Shown: one piece after another, positions 39,369-47,016 of the stretch
Layout of the letters: the number at the start of each line of letters is the position of its first letter
Numbering within the stretch: position 1 is the first letter of the stretch
Assembly (NCBI GenBank): GCA_016180435.1
Contig: JACPBG010000007.1
Location: 1-55,362, forward strand
Direction of reading: 5' to 3'
Source of the DNA: Candidatus Sungiibacteriota bacterium
Lineage (GTDB): Bacteria > Patescibacteriota > Minisyncoccia > Sungbacterales > HO2-52-23
Length of the DNA stretch: 55,362 nucleotides
Notes under the pieces: generated by a model
Told to the model about the DNA's origin: nothing
The model's database searches: none
Seen by the model: only the letters and a program-made list of their open reading frames with translations
Program-made: the position numbers and the translations under genes

Positions 39369-40685
39369 TCACTTCCTTTCCTCCAACTTCACCTTCACCT
39401 CCATCTCTTTCCCCTCCCGAAAAACTTTCAATGTCACTTCATCCCCTACCTGATATTTCTGCACAAGACCGGCCAGTGCATGTTCCGGATCAATACGCTC
39501 TCCGTTTATTTCCAAAATTATATCTCCGGCTTTCAACCCGGCCTTATGCGCAGGGCCGCCCTCAACCACCGCCGGCTCTTTTTCTCCGGCAATCAAAAGC
39601 GCGCCGTAATCGCGGCCGAGTTTCTCTTGCTCCGCGCGCTCTTTGGTAATCAAAGCATAGCGTACTCCCAGAAACGGATATATTATTTTCCCGCTAACCC
39701 GCACGCTCTCAATGGCGCGCTTTACTTTATTTACCGGGATGGCAAACCCTATATTTTCGGCTCCGCGCGCAACCGCGGTGTTGATGCCGACCACCTCGCC
39801 CCTTAAAGTCAAAAGCGGTCCGCCGGAATTACCCGGATTAATCGCCGCGTCGGTTTGCATAAGTTCCTGCAATATCTCCGGACCATCAGCCCCGCCCTCG
39901 GCAACTATACTCCGCTGCAGGCCGGAAATTACGCCGACTGAAACCGTATTGCGAAACTCCCCCAGAGCGTTTCCGATGGCAATCACGGATTGTCCGGTCT
40001 TCACTCTGGATGAATCGCCGAAACGCAGCGCAGGATATCCGGCCCCATCGATCTTTAAAACCGCAAGGTCATGCAAAGGATCACGCGCCAGAATTTTGGC
40101 TGGTTTTTTCCGGCCGTCATTAAAAAGCACTGTATATTCGGCTTCCGTATCGGATACTACATGTTTATTGGTTACCACATGTCCCTCGGAAGAAACCAAA
40201 AAACCCGTGCCGGAAGAAACCTCCCTTTTTTCCGTGCCTTTTTGACGAAGCTGGGGGATTTGAAATCCGGAACCGTCATCTCCAAAAAATCTTTTAAAAA
40301 ATGGGTCATCGCCAAAAGGATCAATGAAAAGCCGCTCAATTACCGGAACATCCTTGGTCGCTACCACCGAAACCACCGCCGGAGAGGCCTCTTCCACGAT
40401 ATTTACCACAAGTTCATCCTGGCGCAGAATTGTTTCCTGTATTTCTTTGGGTTCTGACACCCTTTCCACAATCCGCTCCAAAATCCCGGGCTTATTGAAT
40501 ACAAGCGGACCTCCGCCTTCCTCTCCCAATCCGAACAACGGCCCGAAAACCCCCAAAGCCAAGACCGTTCCGATTATAGATACGATAAAGCTCAAGACCA
40601 CGGTAAATACCGCAACCTGCCTGGTAGTGGGTTGATTTTCGCTCAAATGCGATAAATTTTTATTTTTTTCGTCTTGTTCACCCAT
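39369..40685 (-). CDS. HtrA/DegP-type serine protease with PDZ domain
   Basis: About 438 aa from the ATG at 40685 (MGEQDEKNKN). One N-terminal membrane helix (VFTVVLSFIVSIIGTVLALGVF) anchors a trypsin-like protease facing outward, with VTNKHVVSD (His), DPLHDLAVLKI (Asp) and INPGNSGGPLL (Ser), all three present. A C-terminal PDZ domain (about 330-435) includes GGPAHKAGLKAGDIILEING. Expected role is degradation of misfolded exported proteins. Upstream extension to 40742 is unlikely. The gap to the next gene holds a 128-bp palindromic element. Confidence 0.92.
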   Translation of the reverse strand: MGEQDEKNKNLSHLSENQPTTRQVAVFTVVLSFIVSIIGTVLALGVFGPLFGLGEEGGGPLVFNKPGILERIVERVSEPKEIQETILRQDELVVNIVEEASPAVVSVVATKDVPVIERLFIDPFGDDPFFKRFFGDDGSGFQIPQLRQKGTEKREVSSGTGFLVSSEGHVVTNKHVVSDTEAEYTVLFNDGRKKPAKILARDPLHDLAVLKIDGAGYPALRFGDSSRVKTGQSVIAIGNALGEFRNTVSVGVISGLQRSIVAEGGADGPEILQELMQTDAAINPGNSGGPLLTLRGEVVGINTAVARGAENIGFAIPVNKVKRAIESVRVSGKIIYPFLGVRYALITKERAEQEKLGRDYGALLIAGEKEPAVVEGGPAHKAGLKAGDIILEINGERIDPEHALAGLVQKYQVGDEVTLKVFREGKEMEVKVKLEERK

Positions 40686-40748
40686 ATTTTTTGCGCGTTT
40701 ACATATAAATTTTACACAATAATTAAAAACAATACAAGACAATATTTA

Positions 40749-40876
40749 GTGAATAATGCATAAGTACGTTATTTTTCGAGCAAGCCGCAGCGGCGGCGCG
40801 TCGAGAAATTACCTTAATCCACAATGTACTTCTCGACAAGCTCGAAGAATAAAATTGGCTTAATCTCATTATTCAC
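40749..40876. repeat. inverted repeat between htrA-like and GDPD genes
   Basis: GTGAATAATG (40749-40758)/CATTATTCAC (40867-40876), TTATTTTTCGAGC/GCTCGAAGAATAA and GTCGAGAA/TTCTCGAC form a nested hairpin. It separates divergent genes. Confidence 0.7.
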
Positions 40877-40960
40877 CGAACTCAAGAGACGGTATGGTTG
40901 ATTTTTTTAATTAGGTGGTGTATTCTTTCCTTGGTATTTTAAAAAAATACGAAGCCGGAA

Positions 40961-41698
40961 ATGCTGAAATTCGGACACAGGGGCGCGCCGGGAAACCCGC
41001 GTTATGGAGAAAATACTTTAAAATCGTTTGAACTCGCGCTTACAAAAGGCGCCAACGCCTTAGAGCTTGATGTACGAAGAACCAAAGACGGCATTCCGGT
41101 CGTAATACATGATGAAACCATTGATCGTACCACAAATGGCAGCGGCAAAGTCGGAGATATCCTGTATCGCGATCTTAAATTATTTCAAACAGATAATGGC
41201 GAAACCATACCCACATTTGCCCGGGTATTGGCTCGTTTCGGTGAAAAATTCATCTTTATAAATGCCGAGGCCAAAGAGGCCGGCGTGGCACAAGAGATCG
41301 GAAGAATCACCCGCGCCTGGGGAGCGGAAAAAAACGTAATTGTTTCGGCGTTTGATGCGGACGATAACGACCCGGATTCAAGCTCATCTTGGAAAGATCT
41401 TACAAAAATGAAGAAGCTATATCCGAATGTTCCCATTGCGCTTTTGGCAACTACAAAAAAAATTAAATATCTTGGGTATGGAGAATTTATTGCAAGGGCA
41501 AAAGAGAGATACGCGCATGCGATTCATCCTCCATATGAATATGTTCTGGAGGAGCCGGACCTGGTGAACGTTGCCCATAGCGCCTGGGTAAGCGTAAACG
41601 TCTGGACAGTAAATTCATACTGGCACATTTGGCGGATGAAACGGCTCGGGGTTAACGGAATAATTTCCGATTTCCCAGAACGGCTTTGGTTGGTCTAG
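40961..41698 (+). CDS. glycerophosphodiester phosphodiesterase family protein
   Basis: A 245-aa TIM-barrel protein. FGHRGAPGNPRYGENTLKSF gives the catalytic HRG and the metal-binding Glu; ALELDVRRTKDGIPVVIHDE gives ELD and the second catalytic His; C-terminal SVNVWTVNSYWHIWRMKRLG is the family's WTVN motif. It would hydrolyse glycerophosphodiesters to alcohol and glycerol-3-phosphate. No signal peptide. Terminator follows directly. Confidence 0.9.
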   Translation: MLKFGHRGAPGNPRYGENTLKSFELALTKGANALELDVRRTKDGIPVVIHDETIDRTTNGSGKVGDILYRDLKLFQTDNGETIPTFARVLARFGEKFIFINAEAKEAGVAQEIGRITRAWGAEKNVIVSAFDADDNDPDSSSSWKDLTKMKKLYPNVPIALLATTKKIKYLGYGEFIARAKERYAHAIHPPYEYVLEEPDLVNVAHSAWVSVNVWTVNSYWHIWRMKRLGVNGIISDFPERLWLV

Positions 41699-41702
41699 AG
41701 AA

Positions 41703-41728
41703 AATCCCGCTTTTGCGGGATATTTTAA
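41703..41728 (+). terminator. intrinsic terminator after the GDPD gene
   Basis: ATCCCGC, loop TTTT, GCGGGAT, then ATTTTAA. It also covers the end of the convergent gene at 41725. Confidence 0.75.
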
Positions 41729-42030
41729 TGAATGGTTTTTGATTCGGCCATATTAAGATATGCATTCCTAACTTCGGACTCAAATTTTTTCTCTAAATAA
41801 TCCTCGCCATCTCCTATCTCCATGCTCCAGTCAATTTCCGGATCCAGATTATGATAAAAATGCAGTATCGGCGTTACATAAGAATCACCATTCTCGTAGA
41901 CCATCTCGACATCTTCAACCTCAACCCGCAGTTCTGGATCAAGGTCGCCAAGAAACGGCTCGATTACTTCTCGCGCCTTAAAATATCGGTCATCTTTAGA
42001 TAAATTTGTGATATGACCTTCAAAATCCAT
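41725..42030 (-). CDS. unrecognised acidic protein at the end of the Fe-S cluster
   Basis: A 101-aa acidic protein (MDFEGHITNLSKDDRYFKAR, DLDPELRVEVEDVEMVYENG, YHNLDPEIDWSMEIGDGEDY). The ATG at 42030 lies 11 nt after the nfu stop, so it is read from the same mRNA. The longer upstream frame overlaps nfu and is not credible. Family not recognised. Confidence 0.6.
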   Translation of the reverse strand: MDFEGHITNLSKDDRYFKAREVIEPFLGDLDPELRVEVEDVEMVYENGDSYVTPILHFYHNLDPEIDWSMEIGDGEDYLEKKFESEVRNAYLNMAESKTIH

Positions 42031-42041
42031 GTTAATATGGC

Positions 42042-42260
42042 CTAAATTGCTTCTACTCGCTCCACCTCGCTTACCTTTGATTTCAAAATTTCCTCCACTC
42101 CCGATTTCAATGTAATTTGTGAAAGCGGACAACCCACGCAAGTGCCAAGCATCCGAACATAAACAACGCCGTTTTCAAATTTAACAAATTCAATATCGCC
42201 CAAATGCTGGGCAAGCAACGGCCGGACTTCTTCTAATGTCTTTTTTATTTTTTCAACCAG
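42042..42260 (-). CDS. nfu: NifU-like C-terminal domain (Nfu) Fe-S carrier, no standard start codon
   Basis: The frame encodes VEKIKKTLEEVRPLLAQHLG, FENGVVYVRMLGTCVGCPLS and QITLKSGVEEILKSKVSEVE, the Nfu domain with its CxxC. It carries assembled Fe-S clusters to targets. Upstream in frame there is a TAA four codons before VEKI, and the only candidate start is CTG at 42260 where ATG would be expected (MVEKIKK). A family F palindrome begins right there. The gene may use CTG or may have lost its start. Confidence 0.75.
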   Translation of the reverse strand: MVEKIKKTLEEVRPLLAQHLGDIEFVKFENGVVYVRMLGTCVGCPLSQITLKSGVEEILKSKVSEVERVEAI

Positions 42261-42270
42261 ATTAAGTTAT

Positions 42271-42352
42271 CATCGAATAACGAATAGGTATGAATAATCG
42301 AATGAGCGAATTCGTTTATTCGTAAATTCGAGATAAATTCGTTATTCGTTGA
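42271..42352. repeat. TTCG/CGAA-rich inverted repeat (family F, copy 2)
   Basis: TCATCGAATAACGAAT at the left and ATTCGTTATTCGTTGATGA at the right are complementary, with inner TCGAATGAGCGAAT/ATTCG blocks. It shares its end sequence with the element at 9347-9452. It runs from the nfu start to the last codons of the protease gene. Confidence 0.8.
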
Positions 42353-42608
42353 TGAATAATATTTTCCCCAAAACAAATTCCTTCTCCACAGGACCAAAGT
42401 TGCGACTGGAACTTCCCCATGACACTAAACTTTCCATGTGATATTCGCTGTTGGAAATCTCAATAACCCGCTTTACAAAAATCTCTTGCGTATTTTGCGG
42501 GTTTTTAAACACCGCCCAATCCCCGCGCCGGATCGGTAACATATTGGTCGCCAAATATTGCCGCCCGGGAATCAAAACGGGCCACATGCTTTCGCCTTCA
42601 ATTTTCAC
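42342..42608 (-). CDS. sodX: S26-type peptidase, probable NiSOD maturation protease SodX
   Basis: An 88-aa peptidase of the signal peptidase I/LexA-like S26 fold without a membrane anchor. KIEGESMWPVLIPG contains the catalytic SMxP Ser; IFVKRVIEI contains the catalytic Lys; GPVEKEFVLGKILFI is the closing box. It lies right after a nickel SOD gene, the position of sodX, whose product removes the NiSOD leader to expose the His1 ligand. The GTG at 42608 is preferred; upstream codons come from a palindrome. Confidence 0.8.
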   Translation of the reverse strand: MKIEGESMWPVLIPGRQYLATNMLPIRRGDWAVFKNPQNTQEIFVKRVIEISNSEYHMESLVSWGSSSRNFGPVEKEFVLGKILFINE

Positions 42609-42628
42609 CGAAAAAATGGCGCGCCGGA

Positions 42629-42676
42629 TTGTGCCGAACTTAGTTCGGCACGAATACCGAACTAAGTTCGGCACAA
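42629..42676. repeat. 20-bp-arm palindrome between sodN and sodX
   Basis: TTGTGCCGAACTTAGTTCGG (42629-42648) and its exact complement (42657-42676). Each arm also contains an inner near-palindrome CCGAACTTAGTTCGG. It starts just downstream of the sodN stop. Confidence 0.9.
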
Positions 42677-42678
42677 AA

Positions 42679-43179
42679 TTAAAACAACGTATCAGTAATT
42701 TTTTTATATGCATCATATTTATCGGGCGAATTTTTAACTTCATAAAATATTTTCGCAATTTCATCCACGGCTTTTACCAGATCATTAGCGGCATCCAAAT
42801 TGATCTCCTGTTTATTTTTAGAGCAGAATTTCAGCGCCTTCCAAAACACATCGTGCAAATTCGGATATTTTTCCAAATGTTCGGATTTGAAAAAATCCGA
42901 CCAAAGAATTTGCAATTCTTTTTTACACAATTCGGCGTGATTTTCTTTCACCGCGACTCGGCGTCCCACGGAATTCAAATATGATTTTATAGCGAGTTCA
43001 TCCATCATATCCGGCGCTTTCAATTCATTTATCTGCATTACCATTCTTTGCGCGGTTTTGGCCGCGATTTTAGCGGGAGTAGGATCGTAAACTCCGCAGG
43101 GGATGTCACAGTGAGCATCCACAGAAATTGTGGGTATAAATTTTGTTAGATTTTTTTTCATAGATTCGTGATATTTCAT
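42679..43179 (-). CDS. sodN: nickel superoxide dismutase
   Basis: About 166 aa. After a 22-residue leader ending SVDA comes HCDIPCGVYDP, the nickel hook: His1, Cys2 and Cys6 bind Ni, with the HCxxPCGxY pattern of Streptomyces and cyanobacterial NiSOD. The remainder is the four-helix bundle (IAAKTAQRMVMQINELKAPD, NHAELCKKELQILWSDFF). Mature length is about 144 residues, longer than the usual 117. The enzyme removes superoxide, fitting its place among Fe-S assembly genes. ATG at 43179 (MKYHESMKKN) is preferred; 43161 is possible. Confidence 0.92.
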   Translation of the reverse strand: MKYHESMKKNLTKFIPTISVDAHCDIPCGVYDPTPAKIAAKTAQRMVMQINELKAPDMMDELAIKSYLNSVGRRVAVKENHAELCKKELQILWSDFFKSEHLEKYPNLHDVFWKALKFCSKNKQEINLDAANDLVKAVDEIAKIFYEVKNSPDKYDAYKKITDTLF

Positions 43180-43182
43180 GGT

Positions 43183-43283
43183 TATTTTACGAATTTTCAC
43201 GAATCAAAAATGGATTTTTACGAATCACAAATAATTCGTGATTCGTGCTGATTCGTCTAAAAATTCGTGTCCATTCGTTTTAT
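43183..43283. repeat. ATTCGTGATTCGT-type palindromic repeat (family I, copy 1)
   Basis: Alternating CGAATTTTCACGAATC and GATTCGTGCTGATTCGT blocks allow a hairpin. It shares ACGAATGGACACGAATTTTTA-like sequence (in inverse orientation) with the element at 44297-44400. It fills the ferredoxin-sodN gap and forms the end of the ferredoxin frame. Confidence 0.7.
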
Positions 43284-43594
43284 GGATATAACTGGTTTCC
43301 TTCCTCATCAAACACCAATATAGCCCGAGTGGGGCAGGACTTGGCGGCAAGCAAAATATTTTCATCATTATCCCCTTTTTCATTATATACCACGGCTTTG
43401 TTTTCGGAGTCCAGCTGGAAAACGCCCGGCGCCACCGCAATGCAGGATGCGGCACCAATGCATAAATTCCGATCCACGATAATTTTCCCGATTCTTAACG
43501 GCTTTTTTTGACCACGTCCGCTAACAGGGTCACCCTGAGCTTGTCGAAGGGTCCCATTATTATCTTTTTGATTTTCTGTTTGATCTTGACTCAT
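43280..43594 (-). CDS. single-cluster ferredoxin with repeat-derived N-terminus
   Basis: A 104-aa ferredoxin-like protein: IIVDRNLCIGAASCIAVAPG and SCPTRAILVFDEEGNQLYP. The Cys pattern C-x5-C ... C-P lacks the usual middle Cys (replaced by Ala), as in some [3Fe-4S] or atypical clusters. Residues about 13-24 (NG-TLRQAQGDPVS-GRG) are encoded by a GACCCT/AGGGTC-type repeat at about 43526-43553, read in frame. It sits between sufU and sodN in the Fe-S operon. Confidence 0.85.
   Translation of the reverse strand: MSQDQTENQKDNNGTLRQAQGDPVSGRGQKKPLRIGKIIVDRNLCIGAASCIAVAPGVFQLDSENKAVVYNEKGDNDENILLAAKSCPTRAILVFDEEGNQLYP
43526..43553. repeat. repeat inside the ferredoxin gene
   Basis: AGGGTCACCCTGAGCTTG followed by TCGAAGGGTCC; GGACCCTTCGACAAGCTCAG in reverse is a motif I recall as common in Parcubacteria genomes. 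Here it is translated in frame. Confidence 0.55.
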
Positions 43595-43643
43595 TTTAAT
43601 ATAAAATGTATGATATTTTTAGTTCCTAAAAAGCGGCGTCAAA

Positions 43644-43943
43644 ATGAGTTACACACATCAGAAATCCGTAGCCAAGGGCTTGATCTTCGAATCGCCCTTG
43701 GGAGATATTGTGGAAACAACGGGCGAAAGCGAACCATTTGACTACTGCAAAACATTATTCAAACACGGAGTCATAGTAATCCAAGGCGTATTCCGAAAAA
43801 AAGGCGATTGCTATCCTGCGGATCTTGATACATACCGTTTATGCGATACTGCCGCAAGATCCGCTCCACTTCTCATTCCAACGATAAAAATCGAAGAAAG
43901 ATCAATGCCCCTGCCCAGTGCAGCGGGCTATTATTTATTCTAA
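43644..43943 (+). CDS. unrecognised 99-aa protein
   Basis: The product (MSYTHQKSVAKGLIFESPLG...) includes PFDYCKTLFKHGVIVIQGVF and RKKGDCYPADLDTYRLCDTA, with three Cys. It is divergent from the ferredoxin gene, and converges on sufU, overlapping its stop by 4 nt. A TATGAT box lies 30 nt upstream. Alone on the + strand inside a minus-strand operon. Family not recognised. Confidence 0.45.
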   Translation: MSYTHQKSVAKGLIFESPLGDIVETTGESEPFDYCKTLFKHGVIVIQGVFRKKGDCYPADLDTYRLCDTAARSAPLLIPTIKIEERSMPLPSAAGYYLF

Positions 43944-44296
43944 ATCGCTTTGCGGATTGTATCAAGGAAAAGCATGGCGCATTTCAGGCGCGAAGGCGTG
44001 AGCGAAATTTGCAGAAGTTCCGAAACTTTTTCCGGAGAAATCGCCCATATTTCATCCCGCGTTTTACCTTTAATATATTCGGAGGTGAGTGATGCGGCCG
44101 CACGACTTACCACGCAGCTGTCCGATTCGAATGAAACGCCTGCTACAGTATCTCCGGCAAATTTCAACCTCACCGCCATGGAGTCGCCGCAAATCATGTT
44201 GGAACCCTTTATTTCAATATCAAAATCTTCCTGCAGGCCGTAATTTTGCGGATTTTTATGGTGAGACAGGATAAAATCGCGATAAATGGAATCCAT
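43940..44296 (-). CDS. sufU: Fe-S cluster scaffold SufU (IscU-like)
   Basis: About 118 aa. MDSIYRDFILSHHKNPQNYG is the family start; NMICGDSM, FESDSCVVSRAAASL and RLKCAMLFLDTI carry the three cluster/zinc Cys with the Asp next to the first. SufU takes persulfide sulfur from SufS or acts as scaffold. The ATG at 44296 lies just inside the edge of a family I repeat; a start at 44314 would be read from that repeat. Confidence 0.9.
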   Translation of the reverse strand: MDSIYRDFILSHHKNPQNYGLQEDFDIEIKGSNMICGDSMAVRLKFAGDTVAGVSFESDSCVVSRAAASLTSEYIKGKTRDEIWAISPEKVSELLQISLTPSRLKCAMLFLDTIRKAI

Positions 44297-44400
44297 GAAA
44301 AAACGAATGGACACGAATTTTTAACGAATCATCACGAATCGTGAATTATTCGTGATTCGCGGAAATTCGTCTTACGTTCGTGGAAATTCGTAAAATATGC
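44297..44400. repeat. ATTCGTGATTCG-type palindromic repeat (family I, copy 2)
   Basis: Alternating ACGAATGGACACGAAT and ATTCGTGATTCGCGG blocks, inverse copy of the element at 43183. It forms the sufS-sufU junction and encodes the last ~17 residues of SufS (RISTNVRRISANHE). Confidence 0.7.
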
Positions 44401-45608
44401 ATCGCTTTCTCAATTCCCCTTGCCAATCGGTCAACGTCTTCCGACTCGTTATAAATCCAAAATGATGCTCGGCAGGTTGCCGGAACTCCGAGCCATTGAT
44501 GAAGCGGCATAGCGCAATGATGCCCCACCCGGATGCATACGCCATCCTGATCAAGAATAGATGCCAGATCATGCGGATGTATGCCGTCAATCATAAAACT
44601 CACAACACCGGCGCGATGTGAAATAATTTTGGGGCCAAAAATTTTTATCCCGTTTATATCCTCCAGCACCGCCAAAGTTTTCTTAAGCAAAATTTCTTCG
44701 CTGTTACGAATTGTTTCAAATCCAATCCCTTCTATATATTTAACAGCCGCTCCCAGCCCCACGGCGCCCTCAATATTCGGGGTGCCTGCCTCAAATTTCC
44801 ACGGCAAATCATTCCACTCTGCCTTTTCTACAGTTACCTCGCGTATCATGGCCCCCCCCCGCAAAACCGGCGGCATTTTTTCAAGAAGTTCCGCACGGCC
44901 GAATAAAACCCCGATGCCTGTGGGCGCGCCAATTTTATATCCGGAAAACGCCAAAAAATCACACCCTATTTCCTGAACATCTATGGGCACGTGCGGAGCG
45001 GCTTGCGCCGCATCTACCACAAAAATAATTCCGTGCTCACGGAATAATTTCCCCAATTCTTTAACCGGATTTATGGCTCCGAGAACATTTGAAACACATG
45101 AGAATGCCGCGAGTTTGGTGCGCGGCGTGATCGCGCGTTCAATGGAAGAAATCTGCAGCTCGCCATTTTCATCAACATCAATAATATCCAGTAAAATTCC
45201 TTTTTCATTCCGCAACATAGTCCACGGCAAAAAATTGGAATGGTGTTCGGCGCGCGAAACCAGAATGCGGTCGCCTTCCCGTAAAAAATTCCTGCCGAAT
45301 GATGAAGCAATAAGATTTATCGCCTCCGTCGTATTTCGCGTGAATATTATTTCCTGCGCGGATCGCGCATTCAGAAATTTTCGCACAATTTCACGCGCAT
45401 TCTCGTATGCCTCGGTCGCTTCTTCGGACAACGCATATACGCCGCGATGCACGTTTGAACGAAAATTTTGTAAATGTTCCGCAACCGCATCAATTACACC
45501 CCGCGGAGAGTGCGCCATGGCTGCCGAGTCCAAATACACAAACGGCTTTTTGCTGCCGCGTTTTGCAAAAATCGGGAAATCTTTTTTATATTTATTATTT
45601 TTTGTCAT
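44346..45608 (-). CDS. sufS: cysteine desulfurase SufS
   Basis: About 420 aa, PLP fold type I, group II. VYLDSAAMAHSPRGVIDAV, NTTEAINLIASS, SRAEHHSNFLPW, DAAQAAPHVPIDV, FSGYKIGAPTGIGVL (Schiff-base Lys) and RVGHHCAMPLHQWLGV (catalytic Cys) are all present. It supplies sulfur for Fe-S clusters. ATG at 45608 overlaps the end of the upstream gene, indicating coupling. The C-terminal tail is read from a repeat and is not part of the family. Confidence 0.95.
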   Translation of the reverse strand: MTKNNKYKKDFPIFAKRGSKKPFVYLDSAAMAHSPRGVIDAVAEHLQNFRSNVHRGVYALSEEATEAYENAREIVRKFLNARSAQEIIFTRNTTEAINLIASSFGRNFLREGDRILVSRAEHHSNFLPWTMLRNEKGILLDIIDVDENGELQISSIERAITPRTKLAAFSCVSNVLGAINPVKELGKLFREHGIIFVVDAAQAAPHVPIDVQEIGCDFLAFSGYKIGAPTGIGVLFGRAELLEKMPPVLRGGAMIREVTVEKAEWNDLPWKFEAGTPNIEGAVGLGAAVKYIEGIGFETIRNSEEILLKKTLAVLEDINGIKIFGPKIISHRAGVVSFMIDGIHPHDLASILDQDGVCIRVGHHCAMPLHQWLGVPATCRASFWIYNESEDVDRLARGIEKAMHILRISTNVRRISANHE

Positions 45609-46047
45609 CAGAATTCTTTTTAAAAATAGAGACAATGCTTTTCATTTTTTGCCTGCGCCGTTCTTTACGCTCTGCACCAATTTCACCAAAAGCCCGCTGT
45701 TCCAATTCTTTTATCGCCCCGCTGTTTGTCATCAAATCTTTCAAAAGTTTATCTTTTTCCTCTACTCCAACAATCGCAAGAATCGCAAGCATTTTTTTAA
45801 AGCCCCGCACATATTTTAGCCGCTCTTTACTTGTGGAATTTCTTGCCTCATCAAACAACGCCTTCCCGAAATAATATGCGTGCTTTTTTAAATGTTCGGC
45901 AACTGTCCGAAAAGAATCGTGCGCCTCGGCAGGATATCCTAAATCCTCAACCACCTCCCAGGCGTTTTCAATGCCAATAAGCGCATTATCCGCAATCTCA
46001 CGACCGGATTTTTCCGATTTTTCAAATTTTGAATTTCCTTCTTTCAT
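45595..46047 (-). CDS. unrecognised helical protein inside the suf operon
   Basis: A 150-aa charged helical protein (EIADNALIGIENAWEVVEDL, VRGFKKMLAILAIVGVEEKD, LEQRAFGEIGAERKERRRQK). It overlaps sufD by 4 nt and sufS by 14 nt, so it is translated with them. The tight coupling suggests a role in Fe-S assembly in this lineage; no family is recognised. Confidence 0.65.
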   Translation of the reverse strand: MKEGNSKFEKSEKSGREIADNALIGIENAWEVVEDLGYPAEAHDSFRTVAEHLKKHAYYFGKALFDEARNSTSKERLKYVRGFKKMLAILAIVGVEEKDKLLKDLMTNSGAIKELEQRAFGEIGAERKERRRQKMKSIVSIFKKNSDDKK

Positions 46048-46670
46048 AACCGGTTGTGGATTAAACCACCTTCGCCTAAAGGCGAGGATGGTTTAATACA
46101 GGAAGGCGGAAAGACCCGATACGCATGCTCTCCGAAAAATCCCGCAAGAATCATATTTTGCGCGGACTCAAGTTCGAGACCGCGGCTTTGCAGATAAAAT
46201 AACTGATTTTCGTCAAGCCGTCCAAGGCTTGATCCGTGTGATGCTTTTACCTCGTTATTTTTTATTTCAAGATGCGGATGGATTTCCGCGCGCGCCTGCG
46301 GCGACATGAGGAGCGACTTAGCCGACAAATACGAATCAGCTCCTTTCGCATTTTCGCCAATTTTCAAAAGTCCTTTTAGCGTAAATTTTGCTTCATCAAA
46401 AAGCGCGGCTTTTACCATAATTCTTCCGTAGGTTTCGGGCGCTTCGTGAACCAGCACAATATTCATTGCGGTCTCATTTTTTTCTTTACCAAGATATACC
46501 AACATAATTTCTCCTTTTGATCTTCTTTCGGAAAGCAAAAATTTCAGATTTACCTCTCTTGGAACTTTATCCTGAAAAATCAAAAGCCAGTTAAGAGATT
46601 CTCCCGCCGCAATTTCTTCATGCCATATATCCGGCAAATCTTTGGAATAAATTATTTTGGGCTCTGGCAT
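46044..46670 (-). CDS. sufD: SufD-like Fe-S assembly protein, short form
   Basis: About 208 aa, half the length of standard SufD. The core beta-helix pattern and the C-terminal motif KNNEVKASHGSSLGRLDENQ and LFYLQSRGLELESAQNMILA identify the SufB/SufD family. It partners SufB in the SufBCD scaffold. ATG at 46670 is used; the upstream 17 codons come from a palindrome, and the last ~16 residues (IKPSSPLGEGGLIHNRL) come from another palindrome (46062-46096), so both ends border on repeats. Confidence 0.85.
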   Translation of the reverse strand: MPEPKIIYSKDLPDIWHEEIAAGESLNWLLIFQDKVPREVNLKFLLSERRSKGEIMLVYLGKEKNETAMNIVLVHEAPETYGRIMVKAALFDEAKFTLKGLLKIGENAKGADSYLSAKSLLMSPQARAEIHPHLEIKNNEVKASHGSSLGRLDENQLFYLQSRGLELESAQNMILAGFFGEHAYRVFPPSCIKPSSPLGEGGLIHNRL

Positions 46671-46678
46671 CACATTCT

Positions 46679-46722
46679 GAAATGTTGCATCTAACAAGCG
46701 ACCGCTTGTTAGATGCAACATT
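46679..46722. repeat. perfect palindrome upstream of sufD
   Basis: AAATGTTGCATCTAACAAGC is followed by its complement around a GACC centre, ending GCTTGTTAGATGCAACATTT. It lies 9 nt before the sufD ATG. Confidence 0.9.
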
Positions 46723-46920
46723 TATAACTTATCAATTCTATACTATCTCACTATTATGACACTGCTCGTCCCACACCAATTTCGTTTCGGCCATATCACA
46801 ATAATGGTACGTTCCGCGATGTCGCCTGCGGCTCCGTCAGGGGTTAATCGGGATACTTCTTTAAATTGGCGTGGGACTCCGCGTGCTTTCATTATACAAC
46901 TTCAGAATTGTAGCAACTTT

Positions 46921-47016
46921 CGTCCGCCTTCGCTAAAGCTTCGGCGAGACATCGTCCGCCTTCGCTAAAGCTTCGGCGAGACATCGTCCGCCTTCGCTAA
47001 AGCTTCGGCGAGACAT
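46921..47016. repeat. 32-bp tandem repeat, three exact copies
   Basis: The unit CGTCCGCCTTCGCTAAAGCT plus TCGGCGAGACAT is repeated at 46921, 46953 and 46985 without spacers. Each unit contains an inner hairpin (GCCTTCGC...GCTTCGGCG-like). The third copy encodes the last residues (DVSPKL) of the cysteine-rich protein. Confidence 0.95.

Noticed and set aside
40324-40635. Thr/Ser-rich + strand frame opposite the HtrA-type gene
   Set aside because: Antisense shadow of the protease gene.
46921-47016. Possible CRISPR array (three 32-bp repeats)
   Set aside because: The copies are directly adjacent with no spacers and there are no cas genes; it is a plain tandem repeat that also encodes the end of a gene.
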